Shown one piece after another: positions 34,839 to 44,147 of a stretch of 64,000 bases of DNA. Origin of the DNA: SHVO01 sp041905525 (GTDB lineage Bacteria > Pseudomonadota > Alphaproteobacteria > Rhodospirillales > Rhodospirillaceae). Made by a program: the position numbers and the translations under genes. Position 1 is the first letter of the stretch. Every line of letters starts with the position of its first letter. The notes under the pieces are model-generated. The model saw nothing but the letters and a program-made list of their open reading frames with translations. It was not told the origin of the DNA and searched no databases. The stretch spans positions 1-64,000 of the forward strand of contig JAYRKY010000010.1 of NCBI GenBank assembly GCA_041905525.1. Direction: 5' to 3'.

Positions 34839-35828
34839 ATGAAAAGGATCTACCTGTACGCTGGCCTCTGCGCCGGTGCGGCTCTCACCTTTGCCGCGAC
34901 CGCGCATGCCGAAACCCACACCTTCGCGCCGAAAACCTATTACACCACCTATTCCTTCGCGCACCCTCCGGCCCTGCGCATCAAGTCCGGCGATCGCGTC
35001 ATCACCAAGACCATCGACGCCGCCGGTGTCGATTTCGAAGGTAAGACGGTCTCGCCCGGCGGCAATCCTGAAACGGGCCCGTTCTATATCGAGGGCGCCG
35101 AGCCTGGCGATTCCATCGTGGTGACTATTGAAAAGGTCGAGATCAATCGCGCCACGGCGTGGTCGGGGAGCTTGCTGGCGCCCTACGCCGCGCATCCTGC
35201 AGGGATTGCGTCCCGTACCGACCGCGAGGCGAAGCGCGTCACGTGGAACCTCGATAAACAAAAGATGGTCGCGACTCTGGCCGATGCGGGGATCTTCCCC
35301 GACGGCTATGCGCTCCCGCTGCGCCCTATGCTTGGCTGTATCGGTGTGGCGCCGGCGCGCAAGGAAGCCATCGCCGCCAATACCCCCGGTAATTTCGGTG
35401 GCAACATGGACTACGCCCATCTTGGTGCGGGCGCGAAGGTGACTTTGCCGGTGTTCGAACCCGGTGCGCTGCTATTCCTTGGCGATGGTCATGCGCGCCA
35501 GGGCGAGGGCGAAGTGGTCGGCTCTGGTCTCGAGACGTCGATGGACGTTGTATTCACCGTCGAGCTCTTGAAGAAGAAACCCGTGGCTTGGCCACGCCTC
35601 GAGAACGCAACCCACATCACGGTGCTTGGCAGCTCCCGCAATCTTCTCGAAGCCATGCAACTCGCCAACACGGAAATGCAGCAAATCCTGATGCAGGACT
35701 ACGGCTTCACCGAGCGCGGTGCGCAACTGGTGATGGGGCAGGCGGGTGAATATGAGATCGCCAACGTCGTTGATCCCGCCTTCACGGTGGTGGCGAAGAT
35801 GCGCAAGGAACTGCTTCCGAAACCCTGA
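34839..35828 (+). CDS. Secreted acetamidase/formamidase family protein
   Basis: A 329-residue exported protein (signal peptide ends TAHAETHTF). The family motifs EGAEPGDSIVV, PMLGCIGVAPA, GNFGGNMDYAHLGAG and GDGHARQGEGEV are all present, so the metal site looks intact. It probably releases ammonia from short amides in the periplasm. It is the intact paralog of the broken gene at 30606. The last 47 bases overlap the convergent glycosyltransferase gene. Confidence 0.92.
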   Translation: MKRIYLYAGLCAGAALTFAATAHAETHTFAPKTYYTTYSFAHPPALRIKSGDRVITKTIDAAGVDFEGKTVSPGGNPETGPFYIEGAEPGDSIVVTIEKVEINRATAWSGSLLAPYAAHPAGIASRTDREAKRVTWNLDKQKMVATLADAGIFPDGYALPLRPMLGCIGVAPARKEAIAANTPGNFGGNMDYAHLGAGAKVTLPVFEPGALLFLGDGHARQGEGEVVGSGLETSMDVVFTVELLKKKPVAWPRLENATHITVLGSSRNLLEAMQLANTEMQQILMQDYGFTERGAQLVMGQAGEYEIANVVDPAFTVVAKMRKELLPKP

Positions 35829-37161
35829 TCGCGCCACCAATCCCGATAGCCGCCAGCATTTCCTTCACGAGGTCACGGCGGTTGTGACGATTACACCATG
35901 CCCGCCGCGCGGGGGTATCCCACGGTCTGTTGCCGGTCATGAGCCGGGCGAGGGCGCATTCCAGGGCGTGCGAATCATCCGCATCGACGCACAGGCCTGC
36001 ATCGGTTTCGGCGATGATGTCCGCGGCGCCGCCGGTGCGGCCGTACACCAGGATCGGCTGCGCACTACACATGTAATCGAAGGTCTTCAGCGGAATCACG
36101 CCGTCATAACTATGGTCGTTCACCAGCAGAAGAGCGGAAGATTCGCGCTGGATCTCAACGGCGGTCGTCGGCGGCGCCGCAGGGAGCTCGATCAAGACGC
36201 CGGGATGCCGCTTGGCGAACGCCGCCAGCAGCACTCGATTCTGAGGGAGTTGCTCGCCAATGAATACCAACCGCAAAGCGCCAAGGTCCGGCCGGCGTGC
36301 GAGCAGCGCCTCGCATGAGTTCAGCAGGCCCTCAAACGAACGGTGATACCGTCCAGTGTAGGTGAGACTGAAGCTGCCCGCCGCGACGGGCAGATGCCGT
36401 GTGTCGGCGCGGGCTTTCTCATGGAAGCAGGGTTCCCAGCCATTGGGGGTGGTAATGAACTTGGCGGGGTCGATCTGGGGAAAGGCGCGTAGATAGGCAG
36501 CGCGCTTTCCGTCCGAAACAAAACTGACCACATCGGCGCGGGCGAGGCAGCGTTGTTCCTCGGCGCGGTCATAGGCTGAGACGCTGACGAAGTCCGGCGT
36601 GTGGACGGTCCACTCGTCGCGATACTGAAGTAGCAGCTTCGCGCCAAAGGTCTCCGCCACGCGCCGCGCCGCCGCGAAATTCGCGAAACGCGGCCCGGAG
36701 GCGATGACCACCGCCGGCGGATGATGACGCCATCGCCATGCCGCCGTGAGTGCCATGGCAAGGGCGGTCAGGAGGCCGCCGTCCAGGCTTGGAATTCCCC
36801 AGGCCAAATGGAAGTGCTCGTAACGCTCGCTGGCAAGCAGACGCGGTACACGTGCGATCTGTACATCCGCCGGAATCACTTCCGCCAGCTCTTCCCCCGC
36901 CGCGCCAGAGTGAAGCGGCGAGGGGCCGCACACGACGTGCATGCGAAGGCCGGCCTCCGCGGCGTGCCGGGCAATCGACGCGGGGAGATGGACCCCCGTC
37001 GCGCTGCAGGGCGGGAATTCCCAGGTGACGAGGAGAGCGCGGTTAGGATCGCGAGGGCTGCGGGTAACTTTCACGATCGCGAGTGCAAAGCTGGCCCAGG
37101 CCCAGAAGGCCAGCGCAAGAGGAGTCGACCACAGCTTTATCGCCACAGAGGAAAGATGCAT
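35782..37161 (-). CDS. Glycosyltransferase family 4-like protein
   Basis: A 459-residue GT-B fold transferase. It starts with a possible membrane-anchoring helix (SVAIKLWSTPLALAFWAWASF), then EFPPCSATGVHLPASIARHAAEAG, FVSDGKRAAYLRAF, ITTPNGWEP and LTYTGRYH. The C-terminal donor site has VIPLKTFDYMCSAQPIL (Lys...Glu-like pair weak). Likely adds a sugar to a surface glycan. It is divergent from the GT2 gene at 37392. The 3' end overlaps the formamidase. Confidence 0.85.
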   Translation of the reverse strand: MHLSSVAIKLWSTPLALAFWAWASFALAIVKVTRSPRDPNRALLVTWEFPPCSATGVHLPASIARHAAEAGLRMHVVCGPSPLHSGAAGEELAEVIPADVQIARVPRLLASERYEHFHLAWGIPSLDGGLLTALAMALTAAWRWRHHPPAVVIASGPRFANFAAARRVAETFGAKLLLQYRDEWTVHTPDFVSVSAYDRAEEQRCLARADVVSFVSDGKRAAYLRAFPQIDPAKFITTPNGWEPCFHEKARADTRHLPVAAGSFSLTYTGRYHRSFEGLLNSCEALLARRPDLGALRLVFIGEQLPQNRVLLAAFAKRHPGVLIELPAAPPTTAVEIQRESSALLLVNDHSYDGVIPLKTFDYMCSAQPILVYGRTGGAADIIAETDAGLCVDADDSHALECALARLMTGNRPWDTPARRAWCNRHNRRDLVKEMLAAIGIGGAIRVSEAVPCASSPPP

Positions 37162-37391
37162 GAAGCCTCGGTGCGGATCCGGCGCTCATCGCAGGCCTCG
37201 GCTTAATCGTGCATCCGGTCCATTGTTCCCGCCGCGAATACTGGCTCCGCCGGGTATGCCCGCATCGCGCGCGCGGCGGACACGCCCGCTGCCTTGGCGC
37301 GCGCATTTCCGCCGTCGGGCCGTTGCCGGCGGAACAAGACATTTCTCCACGCCGTTTCTCGCGCGAGGGTTATTCAAGGTTATAGACTCCT

Positions 37392-38357
37392 ATGCGTCTG
37401 CCCAGTTTCTCCATCACCATCGAGTGGGAAAACGCCCGCTTTGCCGAACTCATTCGCACCCGTCGGATGTTGCGCGAGCTCCGCGCACAACTCATCGAGC
37501 TTGAGCCGTACCTGGTCGCGCCGCCGGAAGTCCTCTTCCTCTATTCGCCCGAGAATGTGCCGGAGGAAGTGGTTCAGGACGTCATTGCTGAGGACTTCCA
37601 CCCAAAGACCGTGCCCGCAGTTACACGGATCATTGCGACCGACAACCTGCGTTATTACGAACAGAAGAACTACGGCGCCCAGCATTCCGGCGGGGACATA
37701 AAGGTCTTTCTCGACAGCGATGTCGTCCCTGAACGCGGGTGGCTCCGGGCGTTATTGTCGTCGTTCGAAAACCCCGACGTCGGCGTCGTCGGTGGGCAAA
37801 CCTATCTTGAGTACCGGACGCTCTACACACGTGCTTTCGCGCTGTTCTGGGTTTGGCAACTACGGGATCCTGGCCACGGGCTCGTGCCGGCGGCCAAGTT
37901 TTTCGCCAATAATGTCGCGTTCCGATCCGAGGTTTTCGCCGCCCATCCGTTTCCGGATCTTCCCACCAATCGCGACCAATGCACGCGCTTGGCGCGGCAA
38001 TTAATCTCCGCGAACGTCGGAGTATTTCTTCAAAAGGGCGCGCGCGTCTCGCATCCGCCGCCGCGCGGCATCTGGAACTTCATCAAGAAAGCGATCAACG
38101 ACGGGCGCGACCAAGCGTTGATCCGGGCCGATGAGCGCCGAAACACCCCTATGTGGAAAGGGGTATGGTGGAATTTCGTGAACGGGCTGACGCGCTCACG
38201 CGCGCGCTTTCGCGCCGAATATCACCGCGTCGGACTGAATCCTATCACCGTGGAGCTCGCCTACAGCCTTGCGGTGATCTGGTACGCCCTTCGCGCGGTC
38301 GGCGAACTCCTCACGCTCGCGCGCCCCTCGCTGGTTCCGCGTCTCTTCCCGGTCTAG
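37392..38357 (+). CDS. Glycosyltransferase family 2
   Basis: A 321-residue GT-A fold transferase. The start (FSITIEWENARFAEL) and the DXD motif FLDSDVVPERGWLRAL are typical, with NNVAFRSEVF after it. A C-terminal hydrophobic segment (VELAYSLAVIWYALRAVGELL) may anchor it to the membrane. It may act with the divergent GT4 gene. Its stop is ten bases from the convergent amidase stop. Confidence 0.87.
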   Translation: MRLPSFSITIEWENARFAELIRTRRMLRELRAQLIELEPYLVAPPEVLFLYSPENVPEEVVQDVIAEDFHPKTVPAVTRIIATDNLRYYEQKNYGAQHSGGDIKVFLDSDVVPERGWLRALLSSFENPDVGVVGGQTYLEYRTLYTRAFALFWVWQLRDPGHGLVPAAKFFANNVAFRSEVFAAHPFPDLPTNRDQCTRLARQLISANVGVFLQKGARVSHPPPRGIWNFIKKAINDGRDQALIRADERRNTPMWKGVWWNFVNGLTRSRARFRAEYHRVGLNPITVELAYSLAVIWYALRAVGELLTLARPSLVPRLFPV

Positions 38358-38367
38358 GAAAACGTCA

Positions 38368-40065
38368 TTAAGGCATGTTCGGCGGCGGCTGGCGCTTCTT
38401 CGTCGCCTGCTCGAACGCGTAGGCGATCTCGATTAGGCGTGGCTCGGAGCATGCCAGACCCTGGAACATGACGCCCATCGGCATGGGTTTAGGATCGAAG
38501 CCTTCGGGCAGGGCAGGGCCGGGGTTGGCCACCATCGCGAACGGCACCGTGATCGCTGGATACCCCACGCGGTCACCGATGCTGGCGCCGCGGCTGCCCA
38601 TGTAGATCAGCGCGTCAAGCTCATTGTTCTTTATCGCGGCATCGATCCCGTTCGTGCCGCCGATGTCCAGGGCGCGCTTCTGATCTAACTCATACTTGGC
38701 TTTGCTCTTCTCGAGGTCGGTGTCGCGCGCATCGACGAGCGCGTCGATCCCGTATTTCATCGTGCCGAGGTCCTTATTTGCCTCCTGCCACGCGATGAAC
38801 TCGCCGATGTTCTTCCACGGGGCCTTGCCGTTCTGCGCGCCCAGCCAGATGTCGAAGTCGCGGTGCATGCCATAATTCATGATCGACATGCAGGTCGGCG
38901 TCTCCTCGCGGTCACATTCCCCCGCCAGCAGCGCGTTGCGCATCGGGTCCTTCTCGCTGGCGCTCGGCAGATCGGCGGGGTCCACGATCTCGGCGCCGGC
39001 TTGCTTCAACACTGCGATGGCCTCATCGAAGGCCTTGCGTTGGTCCTCCGGCATCCCGCCGCGCGGTGTCTTTTCGCCCGGCGGCATGACCTCGACGCCG
39101 TACCCTAACCGCGGGACCCCGATGCGCGCGCCCTTCAGTGCGTCCGCTTTCAGATGCGGCGTGTAGTCGTTATTGGCCGGAGGCGTGCACTTGCTGGTGG
39201 CGCGATCGTTGGGATCCGGCTGGTTGCCCTCCAGAACGCCCAGCATGATCGCGACGTCCGCGACGCTTTTGGCCATGGGCCCCGCTGTATCCTGATCCAT
39301 CGTAATGGGAATGATGCCCCAGCGGCTGATGCGCCCAATGGTCGGTTTGATCGCCGCCAGCATGTTCTGGTTCGATGGCCCCAGGATCGAGCCCCCGGTC
39401 TCCGTGCCTACATTGCCCGCCCAGAAATTCGCGGTGGTACCCGTGCCAGACGACGACCCGCCCGTGTTCATCACACCGCGGCCGTCGTTTTGGCCGGGCC
39501 GCGGGTCGCGCCGTGGATCATAAGGGTTAAATGAGAAGCCAGAGATTGAGCTGTAGGTGCCGGGCGCGCCCTGGCCGAAGTAACCAGCAAATTCGCTTAA
39601 CGTGGTTTTCGCCAGAATGATCGCGCCGCCGTCTTTCAGGTTCTTGGTGAGCGGCGCATCCCACGGCGCCATGTAGCCGGCCAGTCCGATATTGCCGCCC
39701 GTGGTCGGCATCTCGGTGTCCTGGATGTTGTCCTTCAGCGCGACGGGAATGCCATGCAGCGGGCCGCGGATCTTGCCGGCCTTGCGCTCGGCATCCAACG
39801 CGCGCGCTTGCTCCAATGCCTTGGGGTTTACCGCGATGGCGGCGTTGATGACGTTCTCGTAGGTCGCGATACGCACGAGATACTGCTTCACCAATTCCTC
39901 CGAGGTGACGCGCCCGTCCTGCAGCGCCTTTTGCATCTCGGGGATCGTGGCCTCCACCACGTTGAAGGGCGCCATGGCCTCCTTCGGCGGCGCGGTTTTC
40001 TCGCATGCGCTCAGGGTCAGGGCCGCGGCGGTCAGCAGTGTGGTGGCGCACAAACGATTCTTCAT
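38368..40065 (-). CDS. Lipoprotein amidase 1 (tandem pair)
   Basis: A 565-residue amidase-signature lipoprotein. The signal ends in LSACEK with a lipobox Cys near residue 21. The triad is visible: Lys in GIPVALKDNI, cis-Ser in TGGSSSGTGT and nucleophile in TETGGSILGPS. It closely resembles the next gene upstream (40167), with shared SFNPYDPRRD and SNQNMLA. The ATG at 40065 has GGGGAGG upstream. It ends AFEQATKKRQPPPNMP, the same tail as its twin. Confidence 0.92.
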   Translation of the reverse strand: MKNRLCATTLLTAAALTLSACEKTAPPKEAMAPFNVVEATIPEMQKALQDGRVTSEELVKQYLVRIATYENVINAAIAVNPKALEQARALDAERKAGKIRGPLHGIPVALKDNIQDTEMPTTGGNIGLAGYMAPWDAPLTKNLKDGGAIILAKTTLSEFAGYFGQGAPGTYSSISGFSFNPYDPRRDPRPGQNDGRGVMNTGGSSSGTGTTANFWAGNVGTETGGSILGPSNQNMLAAIKPTIGRISRWGIIPITMDQDTAGPMAKSVADVAIMLGVLEGNQPDPNDRATSKCTPPANNDYTPHLKADALKGARIGVPRLGYGVEVMPPGEKTPRGGMPEDQRKAFDEAIAVLKQAGAEIVDPADLPSASEKDPMRNALLAGECDREETPTCMSIMNYGMHRDFDIWLGAQNGKAPWKNIGEFIAWQEANKDLGTMKYGIDALVDARDTDLEKSKAKYELDQKRALDIGGTNGIDAAIKNNELDALIYMGSRGASIGDRVGYPAITVPFAMVANPGPALPEGFDPKPMPMGVMFQGLACSEPRLIEIAYAFEQATKKRQPPPNMP

Positions 40066-40115
40066 GAAACATCCTCCCCAATGAAGTCCGCAGTATGCGC
40101 GCATCCGTCGGCGAT

Positions 40116-40143
40116 AAAAAAGGCCGGATCTTGCGATCCGGCC
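40116..40143 (-). terminator. Rho-independent terminator between tandem amidases
   Basis: On the minus strand GGCCGGATC (40143-40135) pairs with GATCCGGCC (40130-40122) around a 4-base loop, followed by a T run (40121-40116). It ends the upstream amidase transcript, so the pair are separate units. Confidence 0.92.
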
Positions 40144-40166
40144 TTCCTTATTTTCGCGTGCGCCGT

Positions 40167-41873
40167 TTATGGCATGTTCGGCGGCGGCTGACGCTTCTTA
40201 GTCTGCTGCTCGAACGCGTATGCGAGTTCGATCAGGCGCGGCTCGCTGCAGGCCATGCCGGTGAAGGAGATGCCCATGGGCATCGGCAGCGGATTGAATC
40301 CTTCCGGATAGGCCGGCGTCGGTGGGTTGGCCACCATCGCGAACGGCACAATCACCGTCGGATAGCCGGGCTTCGCCGCCACCGCGGCGCCACGCGCTCC
40401 CGCGAACAGCAAGGCGTCGAGCTTGTTGTCCGTCATCACGGCGTCGATGCCTTGGGTGCCGTTCAGCTCGATGTCGCGCTTGCGGTCGGCCTCGTACTTC
40501 GCCTTGTTCTTTTCCAGATCGTTGGCGAGCGCGCCCAGCAGCGCCGATTGTGTGTACTTCAGCGTGCCGAGATTTTTGTTGGCCTCGTTCCAGGCCACCA
40601 GTTCGTCCAAGGTCTTGAACGGCGCCTTGCCGTTCTGCGCCGCCAGCCATGCATTGAAGTCGCGGTGCATGCCATAGGCCAGCACCGACGAGCAGGCCGT
40701 GCTGGCTTCGCTGCCGGGCCGGTCGCAGCCCCCGATCGATAGCGGATTGGTCTGCGGGTCCGTGGACTTGTAGCTGGGGAAGTCGGCAGGATCGACGATC
40801 TCGGCGCCGGCTTGCTTCAGGATCGCGATGGCGTTCTCGAAGGCCTTCATCTGGTCTTCCGGCACTTCGCCGCGGGGCTCTTTCAGGCCTGGCGGCGTCA
40901 CGACGACACCGTATCCGATCCTCGGCACGCCGATGCGCGCGCCCTTCAGAGCGTCTGCCTTCAGGTGCGGTGTATAGTCGTTGTTCGCGGGCGGCGTGCA
41001 GCGCGTGGTCGCCGCATCGTTCGGATCCGGCTGCCTGCCTTCCAGCACGCCGAACATGATCGCCACGTCCGTCACGCTTTTGCCCATCGGGCCCGCTGTA
41101 TCCTGGTCCGCGGTAATCGGGATCACGCCGTGGCGGCTGATGCGTCCTACGGTGGGTTTGATACCGGCGAGCATGTTTTGGTTCGACGGCGACAGGATGG
41201 AGCCCGAGGTTTCCGTGCCGACGTTCACCGCCCAGAAATTCGCGGCCGTGCCGGCGCCCGAGCTTGAGCCGCCCGTACCCATTACGGGGCGTCCGTCGTT
41301 CTGTCCCGCGCGCAGGTCGCGGCGCGGGTCGTACGGATTGAACGAGTAGCCCGAGATCGAACTGTAGTTGCCAGGCATCCCATTGCCGAAATAGTTCGCG
41401 AGTTCCGTCATCGTGGTCTTGGCAATGATAATCGCGCCGCCATCCTTCAGGTTTTTCGCGAGCGGTGCGTCCCAGGGCGCCATGAAGCCCGCCAACCCGA
41501 TCGTGCCGCCAGTGGTGGGCATATCGACAGTCTGAATGTTGTCCTTCAGCGCGACGGGAATACCGTGCAGCGGCCCACGGATCTTTCCTGCCTTGCGCTC
41601 TTCATCCAGCGCACGTGCCTCGGCCAGCGCATTTGGATTCACCGCGATGGTGGCGTTGATCGCATTCTCATAGGTGGCGATGCGGATCAAATACTGGCGC
41701 ACCAGTTCCTCGGCCGTGACCCGGCCTTCCTTCATCGCCTTCTGCATATCCGGGATGGAGGCTTCCACCACATTGAAATCGACCTTCGCCGCAGGAGGCG
41801 CGGCTTTGTCGCAGGACGTCAGCACTAGCGCGGCGGCCGTTAGAAGCGTTGTCGCGAACAATTTGTGTTTCAT
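40167..41873 (-). CDS. Lipoprotein amidase 2 (tandem pair)
   Basis: A 568-residue amidase-signature lipoprotein (lipobox LTSC). It has Lys in GIPVALKDNI, cis-Ser in GGSSSGAGTA and nucleophile in TETSGSILSPSNQN. It is a recent-looking duplicate of the gene at 38368: the order of motifs and both ends match. A strong terminator separates them. Substrate unknown; three amidases and two formamidases in 12 kb suggest amide or peptide scavenging. Confidence 0.92.
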   Translation of the reverse strand: MKHKLFATTLLTAAALVLTSCDKAAPPAAKVDFNVVEASIPDMQKAMKEGRVTAEELVRQYLIRIATYENAINATIAVNPNALAEARALDEERKAGKIRGPLHGIPVALKDNIQTVDMPTTGGTIGLAGFMAPWDAPLAKNLKDGGAIIIAKTTMTELANYFGNGMPGNYSSISGYSFNPYDPRRDLRAGQNDGRPVMGTGGSSSGAGTAANFWAVNVGTETSGSILSPSNQNMLAGIKPTVGRISRHGVIPITADQDTAGPMGKSVTDVAIMFGVLEGRQPDPNDAATTRCTPPANNDYTPHLKADALKGARIGVPRIGYGVVVTPPGLKEPRGEVPEDQMKAFENAIAILKQAGAEIVDPADFPSYKSTDPQTNPLSIGGCDRPGSEASTACSSVLAYGMHRDFNAWLAAQNGKAPFKTLDELVAWNEANKNLGTLKYTQSALLGALANDLEKNKAKYEADRKRDIELNGTQGIDAVMTDNKLDALLFAGARGAAVAAKPGYPTVIVPFAMVANPPTPAYPEGFNPLPMPMGISFTGMACSEPRLIELAYAFEQQTKKRQPPPNMP

Positions 41874-42009
41874 GATCCCCTATTCCTACTCCCCCCGGTG
41901 AAGCGCACCCTCCGCGTGTCTACTATGGCCCCTCGCGCCCGCGGGCCGCCATGGTAATTTTGGGTGTGTCCCCGTCTCAGAGCGCCTCTCTATATTAAGG
42001 AGTCCCCCA

Positions 42010-42474
42010 ATGGACGCCGTGTTGCTCGACGCCATCCTCGCCTACCTCCATCACCTCGGAATCGGTCTTCTGATCGTCTTCCTCGCCATGGAAACCGCCT
42101 TGGTCCGCCAGCCCATGACGGCGGCGTTGATCGCCCGGCTCGCTCGGATCGACGGCGGCACCGGGTTCGGCGCCGCGCTGGTTCTCTTCGCCGGCGCGGG
42201 CCGGGTGATCTACGGTCTGAAGGGAACGGAGTTCTACGTCGCCAATCATATCTTCTGGACCAAGATGACCATGTTTGCTCTGGCGGCGCTGGCATCCATC
42301 CCGGTGACCCTTGCAATTCTCAAATGGCGCAGGGCCGTCCTCGCCGACGCCGGCTATCAGCCGGACGCCAAGACCCTCCGACGCGTTCAGCGCCACATCA
42401 TGATGGAGTGGGGGATCATTCTGGTGATTCCGCTGGCGGCTGTGCTGATGGCACGCGGGTTCGGAATGCGATAG
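42010..42474 (+). CDS. DUF2214 family membrane protein
   Basis: A 154-residue membrane protein with four hydrophobic helices. HHLGIGLLIVFLAMETALVR, GAGRVIYGLKGTEFY and HIFWTKMTMFALAALASIP match DUF2214. Function unknown. A plain Shine-Dalgarno (AAGGAG) precedes the ATG. Confidence 0.88.
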   Translation: MDAVLLDAILAYLHHLGIGLLIVFLAMETALVRQPMTAALIARLARIDGGTGFGAALVLFAGAGRVIYGLKGTEFYVANHIFWTKMTMFALAALASIPVTLAILKWRRAVLADAGYQPDAKTLRRVQRHIMMEWGIILVIPLAAVLMARGFGMR

Positions 42475-42522
42475 GCGCCCGCGCCTTCATGGCGTCGTTG
42501 CCTGAGGGAAGCCATCCGGAAG

Positions 42523-42687
42523 CTAGTCGCGGTCCGTCTCGGCCTGGGCGCTTTCCAACTCGGTCAGGTGCGCCTTCATATCCTCGATCAGCGTCTGCAA
42601 CTCTTCCTGAACACCGGGATGACAGCTCGCAGCCGTACCTTCAAGGCGCTCCAATTCCACTTTCAGCCGCTCGATGCGTATGCTCAT
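42523..42687 (-). CDS. Small coiled-coil protein (54 residues)
   Basis: A 54-residue protein that is mostly charged helix (IERLKVELERLEG, LQTLIEDMKAHLTELES), with one Cys. AGGA lies upstream of the ATG at 42687; an in-frame start at 42729 would add 14 residues. It may be a dimerising adaptor. No family recognised. Confidence 0.55.
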   Translation of the reverse strand: MSIRIERLKVELERLEGTAASCHPGVQEELQTLIEDMKAHLTELESAQAETDRD

Positions 42688-43003
42688 TGGAATCCTCGCT
42701 GCCGGTTCGGTCTCGGCGTTCCTCGTCATGTCTGAAAGGCCCCCGCATCGCGCGTCCGAAGAAGGCGGCGTTCAGCGATCGTCTGGGAGCTGTTACAGCT
42801 AGGGGTCGCGGACATACAGCTCGTCGTCCCTAAGGCGTTCTATAGCGCAGATCGTGTGGCGGAGCCCCGAAATTCGCTTACTCATTTTTATGATGCGCGC
42901 GGCGCGTGCGGCGACGCGAAATGCACTCGCAATGAGATGCGCTCGCGTGCGTAGCGCTCTATATGTACGTTGGAGTCCACAACCGCCACAAAGAATGTGT
43001 GTC
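42688..43003. other. Intergenic region without a supported gene
   Basis: About 316 bases between the coiled-coil gene and the dehydrogenase. A 28-codon minus-strand frame (42802-42885) has no ribosome site. The region should hold the dehydrogenase promoter, but I cannot place it. Confidence 0.4.
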
Positions 43004-43993
43004 ATGACGAAACCCGCCGCCGTGCTTGTCGGCCACCTCGATTACTTCTTTGCCCCGGTCCGCGAGGCATTGGAAGCCAAGGGGCATGCGTTCATCCACT
43101 TCAAGACGCCGGCGGAGTTCCTCGCCCATCCCGAGGCGCTGAACGACGCCGCGGTCATCCTCGCCCATGGCTTTGTGCCGGTCTCCGCCGAGACCCTCTC
43201 GCGCGCACCGCGCCTTAAGGCGGTCATCTCCACCTGGATGGGCGCCGAGGGCTTTGATGAGAACGCGGCGACCGCGCGCGGCATTGTTATCGGTAACGGA
43301 GCGATCCCGGAGAATGCCGAAAGCATGGCTGAGGCGACGGTGCTGATGCTGCTCTCCTGCCTTTACGATGCGAACGCGACCCAGCAACGTTTCCGTGACC
43401 ACATCTGGGGTCAGCCGCTGCTGACGGCGCGCATGCTGAAAGGCAAGACGGTTGGACTATTCGGCTACGGGGCCATCGCGCGCGGCATCGTACAGCGCCT
43501 TACCGGTTGGGGCGTCAGTTTCCTTGCCACGACCCGGCATCCCCCGGTCGAGCCGGGGCCTGTCCGTTTTGTCGCCCTGGATGAGATGCTGCCCGCGGCT
43601 GATATCCTCTGCATTCTCGCGCCGCTGACCGACGCGACCCGTGGCCTCTTCAATGCCGAAAAGCTCGCGCGCATGAAGCGCGGCTCCATCCTCATCTGCA
43701 CCTCACGCGGTGGGATCGTCGATGAAGCTGCGCTTTATACTCTAGCCAAGGACGGACATTTCGCATCCCTGGGCCTCGATGTCTTTCAGACGGAACCCCT
43801 CGAGAAGGACAGCCCGCTCCGCGCGCTTCCCAATGCCTTCCTGACGCCGCACGGCATCGGGCATACGCAAGAGGCGCGCAAGCGGTTGATCGAAGTAGGG
43901 GTCGAGAATGTCATGCGGGTGCTCGCGAACAAGCCGCCGCTATATGTGTGCAATCCGGACGTTCTTCCGAGGTGGCGCGGCCGCATTGCATGA
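43004..43993 (+). CDS. D-2-hydroxyacid dehydrogenase
   Basis: A 329-residue NAD-dependent D-isomer 2-hydroxyacid dehydrogenase. The Rossmann motif is GLFGYGAIARGI. Catalytic residues are Arg in CTSRGGIVDEAAL, Glu in LDVFQTEPLE and His in LTPHGIGHTQEA. The ATG at 43004 begins TKPAAVLVGHLDYFF; the longer open frame upstream is not supported. Substrate could be a glyoxylate- or phosphoglycerate-like acid; no biosynthetic neighbours narrow it. Confidence 0.9.
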   Translation: MTKPAAVLVGHLDYFFAPVREALEAKGHAFIHFKTPAEFLAHPEALNDAAVILAHGFVPVSAETLSRAPRLKAVISTWMGAEGFDENAATARGIVIGNGAIPENAESMAEATVLMLLSCLYDANATQQRFRDHIWGQPLLTARMLKGKTVGLFGYGAIARGIVQRLTGWGVSFLATTRHPPVEPGPVRFVALDEMLPAADILCILAPLTDATRGLFNAEKLARMKRGSILICTSRGGIVDEAALYTLAKDGHFASLGLDVFQTEPLEKDSPLRALPNAFLTPHGIGHTQEARKRLIEVGVENVMRVLANKPPLYVCNPDVLPRWRGRIA

Positions 43994-44147
43994 GCAGCGG
44001 GCGCACTGCAAACGTGAAAGAACAGATTGCGACCTTCAACCGTCGATACCGATAACAATTTGCCATCGAAACCAATGCCTGCGGAATGTTTGAAAAGCGC
44101 CCGGTAAGGGCGTATGACGCCGAAGACGTTCTTTTTTATTCGGCCCC

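Noticed and set aside
42802..42885. 28-codon minus-strand ORF (MSKRISGLRH...)
   Set aside because: No ribosome site and no conserved feature; overlaps the likely promoter region of the dehydrogenase.
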